NCBI RefSeq assembly: GCF_014212055.1
Contig: NZ_JACJVO010000031.1
Span: forward strand, 1-64,000
Origin: Cohnella zeiphila
Lineage (GTDB): Bacteria; Bacillota; Bacilli; Paenibacillales; Paenibacillaceae
Reading direction: 5' to 3'
Length of the DNA stretch: 64,000 nt
A model generated the notes under the pieces. The model was not told where the DNA came from. It saw only the letters and a list, made by a program, of their open reading frames with translations, and did not search any database. Each line of letters starts with the position of its first letter. Position 1 is the stretch's first letter. The translations under genes were made by a program, and so were the position numbers. Positions 24,917 through 33,497 of this stretch are shown here, one piece after another.

Positions 24917-26920
24917 ATGCCCCATCGCCGCATGTACCGCGTTCTCATCCTGGCGATCTCCGCCGCTCTGCTTCTCGTCTCGGTCCGGTTCGGGTTCGCC
25001 GACGCCTGGCTGGACCAGTACGCCCTGCCCGCCATGTCGCAGTCGGAGGCGACGCCGGACCCGGCCGGCTCCGGGTCGCTCGAAGCTTCCTCCGGCGCCG
25101 ATTCGGGGGCCGACATGCCGATCGCTCCGAAGCCCGTCGTGCTCAGCAATCGGGTGACGGAATACCACATCTCCGTGACGCTTCAGGACGACGGCACGCT
25201 CACGGGCGAGCAGACCGTCACTTGGCGCAACCCCGGTCGGAAAGCCGTCAGCGACATCTACCTCCACTTGTACCCGAACGCTTTCTCTCCGGGCAGCACC
25301 TTCATTAAGGAATCCGGCGGTCAGCTGCGGGGGGACAGGATGACCCCTGGCAGTTACGGCTCGATGAACTTGACGGCGCTGGAGACCGAAGAAGGCGAAA
25401 CGCTGCTGCCCCGTCTTCGCTACGTGCAGCCTGACGACGGCAACACATCGGACAAGACGCTCGCGTCGTTCCGTCTTCCCAAGCCCATTCAGCCCGGCGA
25501 GAAAACGACGCTGGTCATGAAGTTCACCGTCAAGCTCCCGCAGGTGTTCGCGCGGATGGGCAAAGCGGGCGACTTCGTCATGGCGGGCCAATGGTTTCCG
25601 AAGATCGCCGTCTACGAGCCGGCCGGCACCCGCGGCCGCACGGCGGAAGGCTGGAACGCCCACCAGTATCACGGCAATTCCGAATTCTATTCCGACTTCG
25701 GCATCTACAGCGTGAAAATCAACGTCCCGGCAGCGGACAAGGTGGCCGCCACCGGCTTCCAGACGAGGATGCCCACCGTCGCGAACGGCCGCAAAGTTTA
25801 TCAGTTCTACGCCGATGACGTGCACGACTTCGGCTGGTCGGCTTCACCTTCGTTCCAGTACGCGGTGGAGAGCTTCTCTTCCGAGGGCGTTCCCGGCGTC
25901 CGCGTTCAGCTGTACCTGGACCCTTCGCAGAAAAACCTGAAGGACCGGTACCTGCACGCCGCCAAATCCGCGCTGTCCCTGCTCGGTCAATGGTACGGAG
26001 ACTATCCTTACTCCACCTTGTCGATCGTCGTCCCGCCGGCCGATGCGAGCGGAGCGGGCGGCATGGAGTATCCGACGCTGGTAACCGCCGCCGCGGCGAA
26101 GAGCGCAAGTCCCGGCTACGAGCTGGAACGCACGGTCGTGCACGAGATCGCGCACCAGTATTGGTACGGCATGGTCGCTTCCAACGAGTTCGAAGAGGCC
26201 TGGCTTGACGAAGGGTTCACTTCCTATACGGAGGATAAGCTGATGGCCGCCATCTACGGCGTTCATTCGAACAACACGGTCGAAGCCAGCTATCTGACCG
26301 ACCCGGAGCCGCTCAAGCTCGACTCCTGGCGTTACAACGGTTCGGACGGCTATGCGGAAAATGTCTATCTGCGAGGCAAACTCGTGCTGACGGCGATCGA
26401 GAAGCGGGTCGGCGAGAAAACGATGAGCAAGATCATGCGGGCCTACTTCCAAAAGTATCGGTTCAAGCATCCGTCCACCGCCGACTTCCAGAAAGTCGTC
26501 GAGAACGTGACCCGAGAGAAATGGAACGACTTCTTCTCCGCGTATGTCTATAGGGGGCAGATGTCCGATTTCTCCGTCGCTTCGGTCGATTCTCGCCCCG
26601 CTTCCGGAGGCGGGTACGTGTCCAACATTCTGCTGCGGCGCAACGGAGGCAGCGCGGAGCCGGTCACGGTATTGTTCCGCTTCGCCGACGGAAGCACGGT
26701 AACCAAGACGTGGAACGGCGTACATGACCGCGAGCAGCTGCAGGTGAAGCATCCCGAGCCGCTGCTTTACGTAGCCGTCGATCCTTCGCAGGCGGTCGTG
26801 CTCGACAACCTGAGGTTCAACAATTACTTGAAGGCGGAAGTACCCGAGAAGGCGAGAACCCGGCTGGACATCGGCCTGTCCAAGATTATCGACGGCCTGA
26901 TCGGCACATTGGCATGGTGA
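24917..26920 (+). CDS. M1 family zinc metallopeptidase, membrane-anchored or secreted
   Basis: 667 residues. Signal or anchor segment VLILAISAALLLVSVRFGFA, a Ser/Ala/Pro-rich linker, an M1 N-terminal domain, then the catalytic site: GGMEYP, zinc motif HEIAHQYWYG and the third ligand Glu in NEFEEAWLDEG. Aminopeptidase-like activity expected outside the membrane. ATG 24917 has GGGAGGG 8 bases upstream; the earlier ATG at 24890 has no SD. The next gene starts within a dozen bases of the stop. Confidence 0.92.
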   Translation: MPHRRMYRVLILAISAALLLVSVRFGFADAWLDQYALPAMSQSEATPDPAGSGSLEASSGADSGADMPIAPKPVVLSNRVTEYHISVTLQDDGTLTGEQTVTWRNPGRKAVSDIYLHLYPNAFSPGSTFIKESGGQLRGDRMTPGSYGSMNLTALETEEGETLLPRLRYVQPDDGNTSDKTLASFRLPKPIQPGEKTTLVMKFTVKLPQVFARMGKAGDFVMAGQWFPKIAVYEPAGTRGRTAEGWNAHQYHGNSEFYSDFGIYSVKINVPAADKVAATGFQTRMPTVANGRKVYQFYADDVHDFGWSASPSFQYAVESFSSEGVPGVRVQLYLDPSQKNLKDRYLHAAKSALSLLGQWYGDYPYSTLSIVVPPADASGAGGMEYPTLVTAAAAKSASPGYELERTVVHEIAHQYWYGMVASNEFEEAWLDEGFTSYTEDKLMAAIYGVHSNNTVEASYLTDPEPLKLDSWRYNGSDGYAENVYLRGKLVLTAIEKRVGEKTMSKIMRAYFQKYRFKHPSTADFQKVVENVTREKWNDFFSAYVYRGQMSDFSVASVDSRPASGGGYVSNILLRRNGGSAEPVTVLFRFADGSTVTKTWNGVHDREQLQVKHPEPLLYVAVDPSQAVVLDNLRFNNYLKAEVPEKARTRLDIGLSKIIDGLIGTLAW

Positions 26921-26930
26921 GGTGATCGAA

Positions 26931-27749
26931 TTGCGAATTTTCGTTCGCAGGGGATGGCAGATGGCGCTTCGACACAAATACGTTCTGGTCGTTCTGTTCC
27001 TTTACCGGCTGCTGTGGGGATTTTTCCTGTATCGCTTTGTCGATTCGCTGGTCTCTCCCATCCTGGCCCGTTTTCCCGACGACCATCCGGATCCGAACGC
27101 ACTCCGCCTTTTTCTGATCGAGGCGCAGTTCCGGCTGCTCAAGACGGATATCGCCCACGAGACGCTGTGGCTGCTCGCCGGCCTGTTCCTGATCCGCATG
27201 GCGATCACGCCGCTCGTCAACGCGGGTCTCTACTATTCGTTCTATCATTCCGACGAGGCGCAAGGAACGCGCGTGCTTAGCGGCATTCGCCGCCGCTGGA
27301 AGCCCGTCGCGCTGCTGTACGCGCTGGAGAACGTTCTGCTGCTTCTGCCCGCCGTCTGGATCGCGCCGATGGCGAAAGCCCTTTTCTTCGCCGACCCGTC
27401 GCTTCAGGATTGGCTTCGCGCCATGCTCCCTTATCTGCTCGCCTGGGCGGCCTGGGGCTTCGCCGTTCACCTCGCGTCGCAGTTCATGCAGTTCGGCGCC
27501 GCCTCCGGACGCGGCATCCTGCAAGGGCTGCTTCGCGCCTTCCGCGTGGCGCTGCCGCTGTGCGGGGTCTCGCTGGCCATCATCGGCCTCGGCGCGGCCG
27601 CATCCCTGGTCGTCACGACGGCGGCCCTCCTGTGGACCGGATTCTTCGCCGTCGCTCTTCATCAGGGCTTCCAGTTGGTGCGTTCCCTGATCGCGCTTTG
27701 GACCTCCGCATCCCAGTATGAATTATGGAAGCCGGAATCCGCCGGCTGA
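26931..27749 (+). CDS. Conserved polytopic membrane protein
   Basis: 272 residues with about five or six hydrophobic segments (YVLVVLFLYRLLWGFFLYRFV, LWLLAGLFLIRMAITPLV, PVALLYALENVLLLLPAVWI, LPYLLAWAAWGFAVHLAS, GVSLAIIGLGAAASLVVTTAALLW). No known family recognised. TTG at 26931 chosen because GAGGTGAT sits 6 bases before it; GTG at 26922 has no SD. It follows the M1 peptidase almost directly, so they probably form one operon. Confidence 0.75.
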   Translation: MRIFVRRGWQMALRHKYVLVVLFLYRLLWGFFLYRFVDSLVSPILARFPDDHPDPNALRLFLIEAQFRLLKTDIAHETLWLLAGLFLIRMAITPLVNAGLYYSFYHSDEAQGTRVLSGIRRRWKPVALLYALENVLLLLPAVWIAPMAKALFFADPSLQDWLRAMLPYLLAWAAWGFAVHLASQFMQFGAASGRGILQGLLRAFRVALPLCGVSLAIIGLGAAASLVVTTAALLWTGFFAVALHQGFQLVRSLIALWTSASQYELWKPESAG

Positions 27750-27954
27750 TCCGATCTTCCTGGCGGGCGCCCCATCTTGCGCGCCCGTCTCATCCGCAAT
27801 CTCCGCCCCGCTCCGCGTTTCCTCGCCTTCGCCCGACCGTCTTCCGCACAAGCGGACGCCGGCCGGGCGTCTATTTTTGTCGAGAAAAATGAGAAATAGA
27901 TGAAAGAATTCTAATCTCGTCGTAGCAGGAAATTCGACCCAACATAAAGAATAC

Positions 27955-28092
27955 CTTAAGCCATGTGCGAAAACTGCCGAATTCCCGTGCACAGGGAAAC
28001 GGGGGAACCAGTTTTTCCGGGTGAATTGATCCCGCCTCTGGCAAGGATCATAGGGTGCCTTCAACCGAACCCTCCAGCTAACCTCGCAGGCA
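27955..28092 (+). promoter_or_regulatory. c-di-AMP riboswitch (ydaO/yuaA type)
   Basis: Conserved ydaO elements in order: CCGAATTCCCG, ACAGGGAAACGGGGGAACCA, GGGTGAAT, GATCATAGGGTGCC, CAACCGAACCCTCCAGCTAA and CCTCGCAGGC, ending 16 bases before the start of an NlpC/P60 hydrolase gene, a classic target. Ligand binding normally turns expression off. The rest of the 27750-27954 gap shows nothing clear. Confidence 0.92.
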
Positions 28093-28108
28093 ATTGGAAG
28101 GAGTCACC

Positions 28109-28600
28109 GTGTTGCGCAAGTTCACTGCCATTCTGCTTGGCCTTATCGTGGTCCTGGCGTTCCAGGCCGGAAGCGCATTCGCGGATTCCAAACTGGACAC
28201 GACCATCCACAAGCTGATCGGAATCGACTACGATTACGGCGGCACGACGACGGACGGCTTCGACTGCTCGGGCTTTACGGCCTATGTGTTCAAGAAGCTC
28301 GGCGTCAAGCTTCCGCATTCGTCGCAGGCGCAGTCCGAGATGGGCGATAAGGTCGCAAAGAAAGACCTGAGACCCGGCGATCTGGTGTTCTTCAACACCA
28401 GCGGCAGCGGCGTCTCTCACGTAGGAATTTATGTTGGAGACAACAAATTCGCGCATTCCGCATCCAAGGGCGTTACGATCTCCGACTTGGATGAGAAGTA
28501 TTACGCGACCCGTTACCTCGGCGCGCGCCGGGTGATGGACTCCGACACCTACGAGAAAGCGGTGGCCGAAGTGCAAAAAGCGGCCGCCAGCAAAGCGTAA
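28109..28600 (+). CDS. Secreted NlpC/P60 cell-wall endopeptidase
   Basis: 163 residues: signal peptide (KFTAILLGLIVVLAFQAGSAFADS) followed directly by an NlpC/P60 domain with catalytic Cys in TDGFDCSGFTAYVF, His in SGVSHVGIYVGD and the third polar position near FAHSAS. Cleaves peptide stems of peptidoglycan. No separate wall-binding domain. GTG 28109 with AAGGAG 5 bases upstream; TTG 28112 is an equally fair start. Controlled by the upstream c-di-AMP riboswitch, tying wall cleavage to turgor/osmolyte state. Confidence 0.93.
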   Translation: MLRKFTAILLGLIVVLAFQAGSAFADSKLDTTIHKLIGIDYDYGGTTTDGFDCSGFTAYVFKKLGVKLPHSSQAQSEMGDKVAKKDLRPGDLVFFNTSGSGVSHVGIYVGDNKFAHSASKGVTISDLDEKYYATRYLGARRVMDSDTYEKAVAEVQKAAASKA

Positions 28601-28617
28601 ACAATCGCATTTGCGCG

Positions 28618-28666
28618 AACAGGGGCGATCCCGTCATCGGAAGATGACTGCGGGATCGCCCCTGTT
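28618..28666. terminator. Long hairpin between convergent genes
   Basis: Perfect 16-base arms AACAGGGGCGATCCCG / CGGGATCGCCCCTGTT; the loop itself pairs (TCATC GGAA GATGA). Follows the NlpC gene by 18 bases. Neither strand has a U-run, so it may act as an RNA-stabilising end or a weak bidirectional terminator. It overlaps the last codons of the broken lipoprotein gene. Confidence 0.6.
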
Positions 28667-29107
28667 CGTTATCGAACTGTTCGAGGTTTGCGCTACCTTG
28701 CCGCGCGACTTCTCCGCATAGGCTTCGACTTCCTTGGGGTCCGCGGTTTGCAGCAGAATGTTCCGATCGTCCAACAAAACGACGGTTGGGGATTGTTTGA
28801 TGTTCAAAAGTTTTTTGTAGTTAAATTTCTGCGATTTATCGTGCAAACTCACGAAGGTTACGTTGCTTACGTTCATGGTTTTCAGCACTTTCTCGGAATT
28901 CACGGCATTTACCATTTCCATCGTTAAAATTTGTTAATCCGTTTGCTCGCCGTCCCAGAACACGCAGATGCTATAAGTTCCTTTCTCCGCCGCAGCCATC
29001 TGTTTAATGGCCGCGGCTTTGCCGTTCGCGCATGCGGCAAGACAGCAGAGCGCGAGGAAAATCAGCGTCGTGGTCCATGCCTTTCTCAGAAAATCGCCGC
29101 CTTCCAT
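28634..29107 (-). pseudogene. Small thioredoxin-like lipoprotein gene split by an in-frame TAA
   Basis: Two parts of one frame. Part 1 (29107 down to about 28934) encodes a lipoprotein signal (TLIFLALCCLAACANG) and GTYSICVFWDGEQTD, then TAA. Part 2 resumes in the same frame with QILTMEMVNAVNSEKVL and runs through SPTVVLLDDRNILLQTADPKE to 28634. The second part has no signal peptide, no SD of note and would not be exported, so the gene looks inactivated by a single nonsense change. Sequencing error remains possible. Part 2 resembles the C-terminal half of a thioredoxin-like fold; no CXXC is visible. Confidence 0.7.
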
Positions 29108-29171
29108 GGCCTCATCCTACATGAAACGAACGGCGTGACGGTCTGGTTGCGAACAGGATGTCGCTTAGGAA

Positions 29172-29214
29172 AAAAACCAGCTGCGCAGAAAAAAGAGCTT
29201 CGCGCAGCCGGTTT
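29172..29214 (-). terminator. Terminator of uxaC
   Basis: Minus strand arms AAACCGGCTGCGC / GCGCAGCTGGTTT then a run of seven T; begins 5 bases after the uxaC stop. Confidence 0.85.
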
Positions 29215-29218
29215 GGAG

Positions 29219-30625
29219 TTAAAATTCGAAGTAGCGTTTCGCGTTGTTGTAGGAAATGTCCTGCACCATGCCGCCGAGCAGTTCCAGATCGTTCGGGACT
29301 TCGCCGTTCTCCGCCCATTCGCCGATCAGGTTGCACAGGATGCGGCGGAAGTACTCGTGGCGCGTGTACGACAGGAAGCTGCGGGAGTCGGTCAGCATAC
29401 CGACGAAACGGCTGAGCAGGCCGAGGTTGGCCAGCGCCTTAAGCTGCTCGACCATGCCGTCCCGCGTGTCGTTGAACCACCAGGCCGAACCGAGCTGCAT
29501 TTTGCCGGGAACGCCGCCCTGGAAGCTGCCGATCGCCGAGCCCAGCACGTACAGATGATTCGGATTAAGCGAGTAGACGACCGTCTTGGGCAGCGCGTCA
29601 TCCTTGTCCAGCGCGTCGAGCAGGCGGACGAGCGGCTCTCCGACCGGGCTGTCGCCGATCGAGTCGTAGCCGGTGTCCGGGCCGAGACGGGCGAACATGC
29701 GCGAGTTATTGTTGCGGGCGGCATTGATGTGGTACTGCATCGTCCAGCCGAGCCGCGCATAGATCCGGCCGAGGAACACGAGCGTGTGCGACTTATACTT
29801 GCGCTCCTCCTCTTCGCTGACCGTCTCGCCGGCCAGCGCCTTGGCGAAGATGGCCGCCGCTTCCTCGCGGGTCGCCTCGGCATAGCCCATCACGTCGAGC
29901 GCGTGGTCCGAAACCCGGCAGCCCGTGTCGTGGAAGAACTGCGCCCGCGCTTCCAATGCGGCGAGCAGCTCCCCGTACGAGCCGACCGGCGAGCCCGACG
30001 CTTCCTTCAGCCGCTCCAGCCAAGGCAGGAAGGTCGCGCGGCGAATTTCCAGCGCCTTGTCCGGGCGGAACGACGGCAGCACCTTCACCGGGAAATCCGA
30101 CAAGCCGCGAATCTTCAGATGGTATTCCAGGGAATCGGCCGGATCGTCCGTCGTGCAGACGACTTCGACGCCGGAACGGACGATGAAGTCGCGAACCCGC
30201 CAACCGTTCGGCCCTTGCAGCTTGGCGTTCGCCTTTTCCCAGACGACGGGGGCCGTCTGCTCGCTAAGCACTTCCTCGATGCCGAAATACCGGCGCAGCT
30301 CGAGATGAGACCAGTGGAACAGCGGATTGCCGAGCGTCTTCGGCATTGTCTGCGCCCAGGCCAGGAACCGGTCGTAATCGCTTACGCCTTCGCCTCCGGT
30401 GACCAGCTTCTCGGAGGTTCCGTTGGCGCGCATCGCCCGCCACTTGTAGTGGTCCCCATACAGCCAGACCTGCGTCAGATTGTCGTAAGCTTTGTTCTCC
30501 CAGATTTCCTGAGGGCTCAAGTGGCAGTGGTAATCGATGATCGGCATCCGTTCGGCGTAGTCGTGGTACAGCCGTTTCGCCGTCTCGCTTGCAAGCAGGA
30601 AGTCCTGATCCAGAAAAGGCTTCAT
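29219..30625 (-). CDS. uxaC: Glucuronate (uronate) isomerase
   Basis: Converts D-glucuronate/galacturonate to the keto forms in hexuronate catabolism. 468 residues, normal length. Family features: IIDYHCHLSPQEIWENK near the N-terminus, FHWSHLELRRYFGI, VVCTTDDPADSLEYH, LGWTMQYHINAARNNNSRMF and SRFVGMLTDSRSFLSYTRHEYFRRI. No kinase, mannonate dehydratase or transporter genes for the rest of the pathway are adjacent; the neighbour is a Gfo/Idh oxidoreductase with a divergent AraC regulator. Confidence 0.95.
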   Translation of the reverse strand: MKPFLDQDFLLASETAKRLYHDYAERMPIIDYHCHLSPQEIWENKAYDNLTQVWLYGDHYKWRAMRANGTSEKLVTGGEGVSDYDRFLAWAQTMPKTLGNPLFHWSHLELRRYFGIEEVLSEQTAPVVWEKANAKLQGPNGWRVRDFIVRSGVEVVCTTDDPADSLEYHLKIRGLSDFPVKVLPSFRPDKALEIRRATFLPWLERLKEASGSPVGSYGELLAALEARAQFFHDTGCRVSDHALDVMGYAEATREEAAAIFAKALAGETVSEEEERKYKSHTLVFLGRIYARLGWTMQYHINAARNNNSRMFARLGPDTGYDSIGDSPVGEPLVRLLDALDKDDALPKTVVYSLNPNHLYVLGSAIGSFQGGVPGKMQLGSAWWFNDTRDGMVEQLKALANLGLLSRFVGMLTDSRSFLSYTRHEYFRRILCNLIGEWAENGEVPNDLELLGGMVQDISYNNAKRYFEF

Positions 30626-30751
30626 TCGTCCATTTCCCCTTCACGAAAAAATCCGGAGAGAACCGCCGCGGCGAAAAGCGGGTGCGAGAAAGGCCTGAGG
30701 CCCTCCTCGCGACTCCGCTTCCCGCATCGGTTCCCTGCCGGTCTGCCTAGC

Positions 30752-32041
30752 TTAGTCGAATTTCACCAAATCCGCGATTTGCACGGCTTGGCCGGTGCGA
30801 ATCGAACGATTCGCGGCGATGCCGGTCAAGATGGAACGCGCCCCGTCCACATGGTTGGCCGCGCGGTTCCATGGGTCGTCCACCGGCGTGCCGAACAGGT
30901 CGTTCAACAGCACCGGGTCGCCGCCTCCATGTCCGCCTGCGCCTTCCCCCACATTCGCCTCGTAAGGAGCTCCGAACATCGGCATCACGCGAATTCTTTT
31001 GCCCTTAATTGCGCCTTCGTCCGCCTTGTCGCCGCCGGAATTGACGTAGGATTGCTCGACAACTTCCATCTCGATGCGTCCCTTGTTCCCGTTGAACGCG
31101 ATCCGGTACCCTTCCCAAGGCGCGTAAGCCGTCAGCGAGTACGTCAGAATCGCCTGGTTGCGGTAGCGGACGATGACGCCCATCGTATCCTCGATGCTGA
31201 TCCCGTCTCCGAAAACGCTCTGGTCGCGGCGGTAGCCGTCCTCATGCTCGGCGTCCAGATACATCGCCTTCAGATGCTCGTTCGAGTCCAGGTGCAGCGC
31301 GAACGGATCTTCCTTGGCGATCGGATTGCCGGTGGCGCGCTCGTAGAACGAAGTCACGCCCCGACGCTCGGCGTTCTCGCGGCCGTAGAACAACAGGTCG
31401 CCGAACGCGAACACCGTCTCCGGCTGGGACGCAATCCAGAAGTTGACCAGGTCGAAGTGATGCGTCGACTTGTGCACGAGCAGGCCGCCGCTGTTGCGCT
31501 TGTCGCGGTGCCAACGGCGGAAATAATCGGCCCCGTGCTGCGTGTTGAGCAGCCATTCGAAGTGAACGGATTGAACCTGGCCGATCACGCCGGAGGCGAT
31601 CAGCTCCCGAGCCTTGGTGTGGTGCGGCGCATAACGGTAGTTGAACGTCACCCGAACGTTGCGGCCGGTCCGCTTGACCGCGTCCACGATCTCCTGGCAT
31701 TTTTTCTCGTCGACGGTCATCGGCTTCTCCGTGATGACATCGCAGCCAAGCTCCATCGCCCGAATGATGTACCGATGATGCGTCCGGTCGACGCTGGTCA
31801 CGATCACCGCGTCCGGCTTCTGCTCTTCGATCATCCGGTCGAACTCTTCCGTCTTGTAGGTGCGGACGGCCGGATAGCCGTACTTCTCCTGAAGCAGCTT
31901 GTTCGCATAATCCATGCGGGTCTGGTTGATATCGCAGAACGCTGTCAGATCCGACGTGTCCCGATAGGACGAGGCAATCGCCCCGTAGAAAAATTCGGCC
32001 CGGCCGCCGGTTCCGACGAGCACGTATTTCTTCTTCGCCAT
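30752..32041 (-). CDS. Gfo/Idh/MocA family oxidoreductase
   Basis: 429 residues. N-terminal NAD(P)-binding VLVGTGGRAEFFYGA, catalytic-type EKPMTVDEKK (EKP motif), and C-terminal GGLLVHKSTHHFDLVNFW. Likely acts on a sugar, sugar acid or inositol derivative; substrate not deducible. Its GGHGGGDPVLLNDLF tail is found in glycan-catabolic members of the family. Lies 126 bases upstream of uxaC on the same strand and divergent from an AraC regulator that may control both. Confidence 0.9.
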   Translation of the reverse strand: MAKKKYVLVGTGGRAEFFYGAIASSYRDTSDLTAFCDINQTRMDYANKLLQEKYGYPAVRTYKTEEFDRMIEEQKPDAVIVTSVDRTHHRYIIRAMELGCDVITEKPMTVDEKKCQEIVDAVKRTGRNVRVTFNYRYAPHHTKARELIASGVIGQVQSVHFEWLLNTQHGADYFRRWHRDKRNSGGLLVHKSTHHFDLVNFWIASQPETVFAFGDLLFYGRENAERRGVTSFYERATGNPIAKEDPFALHLDSNEHLKAMYLDAEHEDGYRRDQSVFGDGISIEDTMGVIVRYRNQAILTYSLTAYAPWEGYRIAFNGNKGRIEMEVVEQSYVNSGGDKADEGAIKGKRIRVMPMFGAPYEANVGEGAGGHGGGDPVLLNDLFGTPVDDPWNRAANHVDGARSILTGIAANRSIRTGQAVQIADLVKFD

Positions 32042-32168
32042 TTCGCTTCTCCCTTCGCCTTTGCGCGATTTCCTTCATTTTAACGCAACGGAGTGCTATA
32101 CTTCTGCTCAAATGATGCGGAATTTGGCCGGGACCCCGCATATCTTGCGCAAAAGGAGAAGGTGACGA

Positions 32169-33020
32169 ATGGACATGGAAGCCTGGAGCTTCGGAAGCAT
32201 GCGAGCGCTTTACATGGAGTACGTGAGGCGAACCGAGCCCTACACGATGCAGATCGACCATTTCCACCCGTTCTACGAAATTTACTACCTGCTCTCCGGA
32301 AGCCGGATTTACTTCGTTCAAGACCGGACTTACACGGTGGAGGCGGGCGACCTGGTGTTCATCTCCCCTAACGTCCTGCACAAAACGCTGCAATCCCGGG
32401 ATCCCGGCCATGAGCGGTTCGTCATCCACTTCGACGACGCCTACGCCGGCCAGCAGTTCGGCGGGCATGCGAAGCTGCTGCTCGAGCCGTTCCGGCAGGC
32501 CAGCCCGGTGCTGCGGCTCCCGCCCGCCGAGCAGCGGACGGCCGACCGGATCGTGCGCCGGGCAATCGACGAGATTCGCCTCAAGCCGCCGGGATACGAG
32601 CTTGTCCCGCCGCGGGCCCTGACCGACCTGCTGCTGCTCGCGGGGCGGTATGTACGCGATTTTCCGCTGTCCGCCGCCGAGGACGACCGTTCCCCCAAAA
32701 TCGCCAAAATCTCGGATGTCGTCCGGCACATCAACGGCCATTACGGGGAGCCGCTCAAGCTGGGCGAGCTTGCGGAACGTTTTTACGTCAGCCCGTACCA
32801 TCTGAGCCGCACGTTCAAGGAGGTGACGGGATTCACCTTCTCCGATTATATCGCCCTGACCCGAATCAAGGAAGCGCAGCGTCTGCTGCGGGACACCGAC
32901 CGTTCCGTCGCCGACATCGCCATCGCCACCGGCTTCGACAACTTCTCCCATTTCGGCAAAACGTTCAAAAAGATCGCCCGCCGCTCGCCCCGCGACTTCC
33001 GGAGGGAGAGCCGGCTGTGA
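32169..33020 (+). CDS. AraC family transcriptional regulator
   Basis: 283 residues: N-terminal cupin sensor (HPFYEIYYLLSGSRIYFVQDRTYTVEAGDLVFISPNVLHKT) and C-terminal double helix-turn-helix (LKLGELAERFYVSPYHLSRTFKEVTGFTFSDYI ... SVADIAIATGFDNFSHFGKTFKK). AAAGGAG upstream of the ATG. A TATACT -10 lies at 32097-32102. Divergent from the Gfo/Idh-uxaC genes, so it probably senses a related sugar acid. Confidence 0.93.
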   Translation: MDMEAWSFGSMRALYMEYVRRTEPYTMQIDHFHPFYEIYYLLSGSRIYFVQDRTYTVEAGDLVFISPNVLHKTLQSRDPGHERFVIHFDDAYAGQQFGGHAKLLLEPFRQASPVLRLPPAEQRTADRIVRRAIDEIRLKPPGYELVPPRALTDLLLLAGRYVRDFPLSAAEDDRSPKIAKISDVVRHINGHYGEPLKLGELAERFYVSPYHLSRTFKEVTGFTFSDYIALTRIKEAQRLLRDTDRSVADIAIATGFDNFSHFGKTFKKIARRSPRDFRRESRL

Positions 33021-33497
33021 AGGCCCGGGCCTGAGTCGGAGTCCGCAGAGACGGGTGAAAGGAGGATCGGCGGTCGATCGCCGACAAAATGCCGCTCCTC
33101 AAGGCTCTCCCCGGAACATGCGCGATCCACGCGCGAGCCCTGGACGCGGCCTGCCCAAACGATCGGCAAAGATACCCACGCGCATGAGCGGGAATTCCTC
33201 CTCTTATTTTCCGAGCGGCCCCCAGCTCTCGCAGTTTAAAGGGAAAAGCTCCCTTTAATTAGAGGAGAATCCTCGAATCGGGCATGCAATCGGCAAAATA
33301 AACGGAGGTTTTCCCTTAAAAGCGCCAAGAAGACCGTTTTCCCGAAAAATAAGCGGAGAAATTCCCTTTAACGTTCTGCGGGTCGGCCGCATTCCCCAGG
33401 GCGGTCCACCGAGTGCATGAAGGGCCGGTTGAAGCGCCTGCAGCCTACTTGCCGAAAAGCGACAAGGCGACCTGCTCGCAGCAGAAGGTCAAGCGCC
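33021..33497. repeat. Gene-free stretch with GGGAAAAnCTCCC-type hairpin repeats (locus 2)
   Basis: No credible ORF in 477 bases. Between 33233 and 33385 are four related motifs: TTTAAAGGGAAAAGCTCCC followed by TTTAATT, AAATAAACGGAGGTTTTCCC, GACCGTTTTCCCG, and AAATAAGCGGAGAAATTCCC followed by TTTAACG. Three share the GGGA/TCCC dyad of locus 1 at 20917-21105. Spacing between units is about 40-60 bases. Confidence 0.7.

Noticed and set aside
28931..32083. 1,050-codon open frame on the plus strand
   Set aside because: It is antisense to uxaC and the Gfo/Idh gene, which have clear family motifs, start signals and terminators. High GC makes such opposite-strand frames common here.
33233..33385. 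CRISPR array or insertion sequence end
   Set aside because: Repeats are short, imperfect dyads without constant length or transposase.
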